A stretch of DNA of 5,986 nt from Chitinophaga pinensis (GTDB lineage Bacteria; Bacteroidota; Bacteroidia; AKYH767-A; OLB10), in assembly GCA_945872015.1 (NCBI GenBank), contig CAMBYJ010000119.1:1-5986 (forward strand), read 5' to 3'. Made by a program: the position numbers and the translations under genes. Positions within the stretch are counted from its first letter, which is position 1, and every line of letters begins with the position of its first letter. Below, piece after piece: positions 1-5,158 of this stretch. Below the pieces are notes generated by a model. The model saw only the letters and a program-made list of their open reading frames with translations, was not told where the DNA came from and ran no database searches.

Positions 1-699
1 CATTAATTTATAATTGCCCTTCATGTTAAATCGCTTATCAATTTCAATTACAGATTCTATTGCATCGAGTTCAATTACTTGAATAGACTTATCTGAATTC
101 TTATAATGACAACCAATTAAATGCACTGTACCACGATGATAAACCATTCTCATTGGTTCAAAATTGACTAATACCAGATGTTCATGATCATAATACTTTA
201 TCTGAACAACTATCTTATTAGTAATTGCCCTTAATAAATCTTTAAGATATTTCTTATGTTTTGCTTTATAAATAAACTCCGACCAATCGCTATTTATAAC
301 AGCAGTACCAGGCACTAACTGAACAATCTCTGGGAAGCTTTCCACTGATACTCCCTTCTTCACATCTAGAATCTGAGAGAGTGTATCACCTGTTACTTTC
401 TTAAGCCATTTCGATTTGAAATGTTCTATCAAGAAGAGGTTAACGTACTCTTGAAATGAGATAGATGTATCATTATCACTCGATACAATCATCCACGTTT
501 TCTTGTTAAAAACACCTTCGGTAACAGCGACATGTATTTGCGCTGTATTTAAAACTTCGCTTATCTTTGTTAAGTCGCGGTAAATCGTTCGTTCAGAACA
601 ATTATATCCCAACGACTTTAATTTTGGATATAAAGTAGCTACTGTTTCTGGCCCTATCGACAAATATCGAATAACGGCCAAAATGCGTTCTATTTGCAT
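1..699 (-). CDS. WYL-domain HTH transcriptional regulator, 3' end cut by window edge
   Basis: An open frame of 233 codons starts at the ATG at 699-697 and reaches base 1 without a stop, so the C-terminus lies outside the window. Residues 1-50 look like an N-terminal winged helix-turn-helix of the HTH_11/DeoR type: an ERILAVIRYL start and the recognition-helix signature SERTIYRDL (residues 35-43). Residues about 160-220 resemble a WYL domain: a basic beta-rich stretch (NKIVVQIKYYDHE), then EPMRMVYHRG, HLIGCHY and IQVIELDAIESV. WYL domains sense ligands or nucleic acids and control many bacterial genes, including some defence loci. The usual Trp-Tyr-Leu triplet is Val-His-Leu here (residues 192-194). 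WYL regulators commonly run to about 300 residues or more, so a C-terminal extension is probably missing. An in-frame TTG at 720-718 is less likely as start because it overlaps the probable -7 promoter box. The target genes cannot be read from this window. Confidence 0.8.
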   Translation of the reverse strand, partial: MQIERILAVIRYLSIGPETVATLYPKLKSLGYNCSERTIYRDLTKISEVLNTAQIHVAVTEGVFNKKTWMIVSSDNDTSISFQEYVNLFLIEHFKSKWLKKVTGDTLSQILDVKKGVSVESFPEIVQLVPGTAVINSDWSEFIYKAKHKKYLKDLLRAITNKIVVQIKYYDHEHLVLVNFEPMRMVYHRGTVHLIGCHYKNSDKSIQVIELDAIESVIEIDKRFNMKGNYKLM

Positions 700-717
700 A
701 AAAGGAAGAATGGTGGG

Positions 718-749
718 CAAATATTTTAATTAATATTTACATTTCCAAA
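718..749 (-). promoter_or_regulatory. Probable promoter of the WYL regulator gene
   Basis: Read on the minus strand, a TTTG -33 box (bases 749-746) is followed after 20 bases by AATATTTG (725-718). The second box matches the Bacteroidota -7 consensus TAnnTTTG at 7 of 8 positions, and the spacing is typical. Transcription would begin around 713, giving a leader of about 14 nt before the ATG at 699. The surrounding DNA is extremely AT-rich, which raises the chance of an accidental match. Confidence 0.5.
719..738. repeat. Inverted repeat over the WYL promoter, possible operator
   Basis: Perfect 7-bp arms AAATATT (719-725) and AATATTT (732-738) are separated by TTAATT. The left arm covers most of the -7 box of the WYL gene. 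A palindrome in this position is what a dimeric autorepressor site would look like. The arms contain only A and T in an AT-rich spacer, so coincidence is quite possible. The function is inferred. Confidence 0.3.
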
Positions 750-789
750 ATTATTTATATAAAACTTTAAATTAATAGCTAAAAAAAGA

Positions 790-1989
790 ATGATTAACGA
801 CAAGTACCCTATTATAGAATTAAAAAAAGGCAAGGAAAAATCTATTTTAGCGAAACACCCTTGGATATTCAGCGGAGCAATTGCCAAAGAACCAAAAGGA
901 TTAAAGGAAGGAGAAATTGTAACCGTTATAGATAGCAATAAAACCTATTTAGCAACGGGTCATTTTCATAAGGCTACAATCTCAGTTCGCTGTATCGATT
1001 TCGATAACAATACAATCGACCAGCAATTCTGGAATAATAAAATTCAGGCTGCCTATGATTTTAGAAATACATTGGGCTTAATTAACAATGCAAATACAAC
1101 GCTATTTCGCTTAGTGCATGGCGAAGGTGATGGTTGTCCTGGATTGGTAATTGACGTTTATGGCAAAACCGCTATTATACAAGTTTACACAAAGGGAATG
1201 TATGATGCAATTACGTTTATTAATAATGCGATAAAGGAAGTCTTCAACAATAATATAAAAGCAATTTATTCGAAAAGTGCCGAAACATTAGCTAAACATG
1301 GTGTTCAAAATATACTAGACGAGTACACCTATCGCCATGAAGATTTCCACGAAGAAAATTATGCTTTAGAAAACGATATTAAGTTTATCGTAAACTACAT
1401 CGAAGGACAAAAAACAGGGTTCTTTATTGATCAACGTAACAACCGCTCGTTAGTACAGCATTACGCAAAAGGCAAATCGGTTTTAAATACATTTTGTTAT
1501 ACGGGAGGATTTTCGCTTTACGCAATAAAAGGTGGTGCTAATAAAGTCGTTTCGGTAGATAGTTCCAAAAAAGCAATGGAAGGTGTAGCTGCGAACATAG
1601 CATTAAACTTTCCAGATGCAAACCACGAAGGAATCACCGAAGACGTAATGACGTATCTTAAAAAATCGGATGAACAATTCGACTTGATTATTCTTGATCC
1701 ACCAGCCTATGCTAAACATTTAAGTCAGGTTAAAAATGCAATGGTGGGTTATCGCAATCTAAATACAGAAGGTTTGAAGAAAATTAAAAAGGGAGGAATT
1801 TTATTTACCTTCTCTTGCTCTCAGGCCGTCGACACAGAGCTATTCCGAAAAATTATTTTTCAATCCGCATTGCAAGCCAATAGAAACGTACGCATCTTAC
1901 ATCAGCTATCGCAACCCGAAGATCATCCGATAAGCATTTATCATCCTGAGTCGGAATACCTCAAAGGATTTGTAGTTTACGTCGATTAA
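790..1989 (+). CDS. rlmI: RlmI-like 23S rRNA (cytosine-C5) methyltransferase
   Basis: The 399-residue product is close in length to E. coli RlmI (396), a SAM-dependent enzyme that makes m5C at position 1962 of 23S rRNA. Residues about 8-75 form the N-terminal PUA-type RNA-binding region, including GKEKSILAKHPWIFSGA. Residues 206-219 (GQKTGFFIDQRNNR) lead into the Rossmann-fold methyltransferase. SAM-binding motif I is LNTFCYTGGFSLYA (232-245), with an acidic residue in SVDSS (255-259). Motif IV is LDPPAYAK (302-309). Motif VI is FSCSQ (341-345), whose Cys343 is the likely catalytic cysteine. The conserved C-terminal HPESEYLKG is at 385-393. The ATG at 790 lies just before the PUA region and follows an A-rich stretch rather than a Shine-Dalgarno. 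The gene is divergent from the WYL regulator, and I see no convincing promoter of its own in the AT-rich gap. The family is certain; the exact rRNA position in this organism is inferred. Confidence 0.92.
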   Translation: MINDKYPIIELKKGKEKSILAKHPWIFSGAIAKEPKGLKEGEIVTVIDSNKTYLATGHFHKATISVRCIDFDNNTIDQQFWNNKIQAAYDFRNTLGLINNANTTLFRLVHGEGDGCPGLVIDVYGKTAIIQVYTKGMYDAITFINNAIKEVFNNNIKAIYSKSAETLAKHGVQNILDEYTYRHEDFHEENYALENDIKFIVNYIEGQKTGFFIDQRNNRSLVQHYAKGKSVLNTFCYTGGFSLYAIKGGANKVVSVDSSKKAMEGVAANIALNFPDANHEGITEDVMTYLKKSDEQFDLIILDPPAYAKHLSQVKNAMVGYRNLNTEGLKKIKKGGILFTFSCSQAVDTELFRKIIFQSALQANRNVRILHQLSQPEDHPISIYHPESEYLKGFVVYVD

Positions 1990-2007
1990 AAAAACTGATT
2001 ACCTTTG
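1976..2007 (+). promoter_or_regulatory. Probable kdsA promoter
   Basis: TACCTTTG at 2000-2007 is an exact match to the Bacteroidota -7 consensus TAnnTTTG and is followed by CA, as is common for these promoters. Twenty bases upstream lies TTTA (1976-1979), a one-mismatch -33 box inside the last codons of rlmI. The predicted start near 2012 leaves a leader of about 15 nt to the kdsA ATG at 2027. This suggests kdsA is transcribed independently, though readthrough from rlmI across the 37-nt gap remains possible. Confidence 0.65.
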
Positions 2008-2026
2008 CAACGCTATTAAAAACATC

Positions 2027-2848
2027 ATGAACCAACTTCCTAATTTAAATAATTACAACAACGGAAACTTTTTTCTGATTGCAGGTACCTGTGTGGTAGA
2101 ATCAGAAGAAATAACTTTTGAGACGGCTTCACATCTTAAAAAGATAACTGACCAATTAGGAATTCCTTTCATCTTTAAAGCATCATATCGTAAAGCAAAT
2201 CGCACACGCGTTGATTCATATACTGGCCCAGGTGATTTAGAGGCATTAAACATTTTAAAGAAAGTTGGTGCGGAGTTAAACCTGCCACTATTAACGGATA
2301 TCCACGAAAGTGATGAAGCTGCGATGGCTGCAGAATATGTTGATGTATTACAGATCCCTGCTTTCCTTTGTCGTCAAACCGACCTATTGGTAGCAGCTGC
2401 CAAAACTCAAAAAATTGTCAATGTAAAAAAAGGACAGTTTTTATCTCCGGAAGCAATGCAGTTTGCAATTAATAAAATCAAAGCTGCAGGTAATGATCGT
2501 ATCTGGTTAACAGAACGAGGAACAAGTTTTGGGTATACTGATTTGATTGTCGACTTCAGAGGTATTCCAACAATGAATAGTTTTGGATGTCCTGTAGTAA
2601 TGGATATTACGCACAGCGTTCAACAACCAAATCAGACATCAGGAGTTACGGGTGGACAACCAACGCAGATTGCAACATTGGCAAAAGCTGCTATTGCTAC
2701 AGGTGCTAAAGGAATATTTTTAGAAACACATCCTAACCCTAAGCAAGCCTTATCAGATGGGGCAAATGCAATACAGCTAGACCGTGTAGAAGAATTATTA
2801 AGCGACTTAGTTATTTTACAACAAGCCGTTAATAAGATTACGCGTTAA
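2027..2848 (+). CDS. kdsA: 3-deoxy-8-phosphooctulonate synthase (Kdo-8-phosphate synthase)
   Basis: This cytoplasmic TIM-barrel enzyme condenses phosphoenolpyruvate with D-arabinose 5-phosphate to Kdo-8-phosphate, the precursor of Kdo in the lipopolysaccharide inner core. The product has 273 residues; E. coli KdsA has 284. Visible family motifs are IAGTCVVES (18-26), FKASYRKANRT (50-60), TDIHES (90-95), LQIPAFLCRQTDL (108-120), VNVKKGQF (131-138), TERGTSFGY (162-170), DITHSVQQPNQ (193-203), FLETHPNP (231-238) and SDGANAIQL (243-251). Cys22, His196, Glu233 and Asp244 align with the four metal ligands of the Aquifex aeolicus enzyme. E. coli has Asn at the Cys position, so this protein is predicted to belong to the metal-dependent class. 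The usual Pro before that Cys is Thr21 here. The ATG at 2027 fits the promoter just upstream. The stop codon interlocks with that of the convergent carbonic anhydrase gene. Confidence 0.95.
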   Translation: MNQLPNLNNYNNGNFFLIAGTCVVESEEITFETASHLKKITDQLGIPFIFKASYRKANRTRVDSYTGPGDLEALNILKKVGAELNLPLLTDIHESDEAAMAAEYVDVLQIPAFLCRQTDLLVAAAKTQKIVNVKKGQFLSPEAMQFAINKIKAAGNDRIWLTERGTSFGYTDLIVDFRGIPTMNSFGCPVVMDITHSVQQPNQTSGVTGGQPTQIATLAKAAIATGAKGIFLETHPNPKQALSDGANAIQLDRVEELLSDLVILQQAVNKITR

Positions 2849-3507
2849 AAAGAATTATCTGCGATTTTAAATCGGAATATCGGCTCTAAGTCGTTTAATT
2901 CATTGATCATACAATCTAAATCAGTGATGATTCCATTATTAAATCCGTACACCCAACCGTGAATTGCTAATGCGCGTTTTTCCCAGGCTTTTTGAACTAC
3001 GGAAGTCTTAGCTAAATTTTTTACTTGCTCAATTACATTTAATTCAACTAATCGATTAGCACGCGTATTCTTGTCCTCAATTGCATTTAATTCCTCTGAA
3101 TGTAATGCGTATACTTCTTTTATATTGCGAAGCCATTTGTTTATCACACCACCATAATCATCGTTATTCATTGCAGCTACTACTCCACCACAACCATAAT
3201 GACCACATACAATAATATGTTCTACATGTAAAACATCAACTGCGTAATTTAAAACAGTCAGCAAATTAAGGTCTGTATGCACGACTAGGTTAGCAACATT
3301 ACGATGTACGAATATCTCTCCTGATTTTGTATTGGTAATTTCATTCGCAGGTACACGACTATCAGAACATCCTATCCATAAGTAATGTGGTGTTTGTCCT
3401 TTGGTAAGATTATTAAAAAACTCTGGTTCCGTAGCTAACTTAGCTTTCGACCATTCCTTATTTCCTTCCAGCAAAAGCTGATAACTTTTATCGTTATCCA
3501 TAATCAT
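2845..3507 (-). CDS. can: Beta-class carbonic anhydrase
   Basis: This zinc enzyme interconverts CO2 and bicarbonate, supplying bicarbonate to carboxylases and buffering pH. The 220-residue length equals that of E. coli Can, which it resembles throughout. The zinc ligands are Cys47 and Asp49 of CSDSRV with Arg51, plus His103 and Cys106 of CGHYGCGG. FVHRNVANLV (66-75), ELNVIEQV (155-162) and HGWVYG (183-188) are also family-typical. Trp44, Arg69 and Tyr187 correspond to the Trp39, Arg64 and Tyr181 residues that form the non-catalytic bicarbonate site in the Haemophilus influenzae enzyme. Allosteric, pH-dependent regulation is therefore likely. The first ATG is at 3507. A second in-frame ATG at 3501 (product 218 residues) may be the real start, because the predicted transcription start lies only about 7 nt before the first. 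No signal peptide is seen, so it is probably cytoplasmic. The gene converges on kdsA with a 4-nt overlap of coding regions. Confidence 0.95.
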   Translation of the reverse strand: MIMDNDKSYQLLLEGNKEWSKAKLATEPEFFNNLTKGQTPHYLWIGCSDSRVPANEITNTKSGEIFVHRNVANLVVHTDLNLLTVLNYAVDVLHVEHIIVCGHYGCGGVVAAMNNDDYGGVINKWLRNIKEVYALHSEELNAIEDKNTRANRLVELNVIEQVKNLAKTSVVQKAWEKRALAIHGWVYGFNNGIITDLDCMINELNDLEPIFRFKIADNSF

Positions 3508-3518
3508 AGTTATTTTAA

Positions 3519-3526
3519 CAAATGTA
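3519..3526 (-). promoter_or_regulatory. -7 promoter box of the carbonic anhydrase gene
   Basis: On the minus strand these bases read TACATTTG, an exact match to the Bacteroidota -7 consensus TAnnTTTG. No good TTG-type -33 box lies 19-21 bases upstream; the nearest TTG is about 25 bases away. Transcription would start near 3514, leaving about 7 nt before the ATG at 3507 or about 13 nt before the ATG at 3501. Confidence 0.5.
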
Positions 3527-3576
3527 CTTCTTTTTACCTGTAATAATCTAACAACCGATTATCCACTCACTTTTTA

Positions 3577-3584
3577 TATTTTTG
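3577..3584 (+). promoter_or_regulatory. -7 promoter box of the tpiA operon
   Basis: TATTTTTG matches the Bacteroidota -7 consensus TAnnTTTG exactly and is followed by CA. It ends only 6 bases before the tpiA ATG at 3591, which implies a leaderless or nearly leaderless transcript. No clear -33 TTG box is present at the expected distance, so this rests on one box plus its position. About 50 bases separate it from the divergent carbonic anhydrase -7 box. Confidence 0.5.
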
Positions 3585-3590
3585 CAAGGT

Positions 3591-4358
3591 ATGAATGATA
3601 CAAGAAAAAAAATAGTTGCAGGAAACTGGAAGATGAATTTAAGTTTGCAGGAAGCACAAAGCTTAACAGCAGAACTCATCGGAATGATACAAGATGAAAA
3701 ACATAATTCGTGTCACGTTTTTCTTTTCCCTCCTTTTGTTTACATCAATACAATTAACAAACAGATTCAAGATAATCCAATTCATGTTGGCGCGCAAAAT
3801 TGTGCTGATCAGATGTCAGGTGCTTATACAGGAGAAGTTTCTGTGAGTATGTTAAATTCCATTGGAGCAAAAGCTGTTTTAATCGGACATAGCGAGCGAA
3901 GAACTTACTATCACGAAACCAATCAAAAGTGTTCAACTAAAATCAATCTTGCACTTCAACAAGGCCTCACTCCTTTTTATTGTATAGGCGAAACATTAAA
4001 TGAGCGCAACGCAAATCAGCAGTTTGACGTAATAGAAAAGCAATTAAACGAAGGCATCTTTCATTTGAATGAAACTGATTTTTCGAAATGTGTGATTGCT
4101 TATGAACCTGTTTGGGCTATTGGCACAGGACTGACAGCAAGTCCTGAACAAGCACAGGAGATGCATGCATTTATCAGAAACAAAATTGCAGATAAATACT
4201 CTTTGGATATTGCTCAAAAAATTTCGATACTGTATGGTGGTAGTTGTAACGATCAAAATGCGAAGGAACTATTTGCATTGCCTGATGTTGACGGAGGATT
4301 AATCGGAGGAGCATCGTTAAAGTCGAGAAACTTCATGAATATCATCAACGCTATTTAA
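3591..4358 (+). CDS. tpiA: Triose-phosphate isomerase
   Basis: This glycolytic and gluconeogenic enzyme interconverts dihydroxyacetone phosphate and glyceraldehyde 3-phosphate in the cytoplasm. The product has 255 residues, normal for bacterial TpiA, and all catalytic residues are present: Asn12 and Lys14 in AGNWKMN, His100 in IGHSERR (98-104), and Glu172 in YEPVWAIGTG (171-180), which includes the start of the mobile loop. Phosphate-binding YGGS (215-218) and GGLIGGASL (235-243) follow. GAQN (67-70) and GAYTGEVS (77-84) are also standard. The ATG at 3591 is chosen because it precedes the conserved RKKIVAGNWKMN by only a few residues. A frame extension to a TTG at 3582 would start inside the -7 promoter box. 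AAGG at 3586-3589 is too close to the ATG to act as a Shine-Dalgarno. It is probably the first gene of an operon with truA, which begins 17 nt downstream. Confidence 0.97.
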   Translation: MNDTRKKIVAGNWKMNLSLQEAQSLTAELIGMIQDEKHNSCHVFLFPPFVYINTINKQIQDNPIHVGAQNCADQMSGAYTGEVSVSMLNSIGAKAVLIGHSERRTYYHETNQKCSTKINLALQQGLTPFYCIGETLNERNANQQFDVIEKQLNEGIFHLNETDFSKCVIAYEPVWAIGTGLTASPEQAQEMHAFIRNKIADKYSLDIAQKISILYGGSCNDQNAKELFALPDVDGGLIGGASLKSRNFMNIINAI

Positions 4359-4375
4359 TAATTTACCAACTCAAC

Positions 4376-5158
4376 GTGAATCAAAATAGCAATCGGTATT
4401 TTATTGAACTTGCCTATAAGGGAACTAACTATCATGGCTGGCAGATACAACCTAATGCCATCACCGTTCAGGAAGACTTAAATAAAGCACTTTCTATTCT
4501 TGCAAAAACTCCTATTGAAACATTAGGCTGTGGACGAACAGATACTGGTGTACATGCCTCGCAATTCTATGCTCACTTTAATTCGGTTTTAGAATCAGAT
4601 GAGATTAAAACGTGGGTAAAAAAACTAAATTCAATTCTGAAAAACGATATTTTTATTTTTGATATTCATGCTGTAGATGCAGAAGCGCATGCCCGTTTTG
4701 ATGCAACTTCGAGAAGTTACAGTTATTATATTGCTAAACATAAAACAATTTTTCTTCGTGATTTGATGTGGTATTCTCCAGTCAAATTAGATGTAACTTA
4801 TTTGAACTCTTTAACAGATATTTTAAAATCAAACCGACAATTTGAAAGCTTCAGCAAAACAGGTGTTGAGCAATCAACTTACGAATGTGATATTACAGAA
4901 GCTTTGTGGATAGAACATGAACATACTTATCAATTTAAAATATCCGCTAATCGCTTTTTAAGAGGAATGGTACGGGCTATAGTTGGAACATTTTATGAAT
5001 TCAACAAAACACAATTACCAGCAAACGAATTAAAAAGAATTCTTGAAGCAGCCAATCGCAGTGAAGCAGGAGCTGCAGCACCACCACAGGGATTATTCCT
5101 CGAACAAATAACTTATCCGTATTTAACAAAGACTAATCAATCGCCATTTCAACTATGA
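4376..5158 (+). CDS. truA: tRNA pseudouridine(38-40) synthase TruA
   Basis: TruA isomerises uridines 38, 39 and 40 in the anticodon arm of many tRNAs. The 260-residue product is close to E. coli TruA (270). It opens with the family pattern RYFIELAYKGTNYHGWQIQP (7-26). The catalytic aspartate is Asp56 in GCGRTDTGVHA (51-61). Other conserved stretches are HARFDATSRSYSYYI (105-119), FESFSKTG (156-163), FKISANRFLRGMVRAIVGT (187-205) and AAPPQGLFLEQI (234-245). The start is taken as GTG at 4376, because no ATG occurs in frame before the conserved N-terminus and only a short in-frame stretch separates it from the tpiA stop. No Shine-Dalgarno is visible. The gene lies 17 nt after tpiA, and its TGA stop overlaps the ATG of the ABC transporter gene. 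This indicates cotranscription and probable translational coupling on the downstream side. Confidence 0.95.
   Translation: MNQNSNRYFIELAYKGTNYHGWQIQPNAITVQEDLNKALSILAKTPIETLGCGRTDTGVHASQFYAHFNSVLESDEIKTWVKKLNSILKNDIFIFDIHAVDAEAHARFDATSRSYSYYIAKHKTIFLRDLMWYSPVKLDVTYLNSLTDILKSNRQFESFSKTGVEQSTYECDITEALWIEHEHTYQFKISANRFLRGMVRAIVGTFYEFNKTQLPANELKRILEAANRSEAGAAAPPQGLFLEQITYPYLTKTNQSPFQL

Noticed and set aside
738..745. TACATTTC as a -7 box for rlmI
   Set aside because: The last base differs from TAnnTTTG, there is no TTG-type box 19-21 bases upstream, and the predicted leader would be longer than for the neighbouring genes. It is too weak to call.
726..938. Minus-strand open frame of about 70 codons over the start of rlmI
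   Set aside because: It lies antisense to the clearly conserved RlmI N-terminus and has no recognisable domain. It is a shadow frame in AT-rich DNA.
2053..2253. Minus-strand open frame of about 66 codons inside kdsA
   Set aside because: It is antisense to conserved KdsA motifs with no promoter or family match. It is a chance frame.
2862..2874. Near-perfect palindrome CGATTTTAAATCG at the 3' end of the carbonic anhydrase gene, as a possible terminator
   Set aside because: The arms are separated by one base, so an RNA hairpin would have only about 4 pairs. It has low GC, no U-tract, and lies inside coding sequence.
3582..3590. TTG at 3582 as an upstream start for tpiA, adding three residues
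   Set aside because: The TTG lies within the -7 box TATTTTTG, so it would not be transcribed from that promoter. The ATG at 3591 gives the normal TpiA N-terminus.
3754..4256. Two short minus-strand open frames inside tpiA
   Set aside because: Both are antisense to fully conserved TpiA and show no recognisable protein features.
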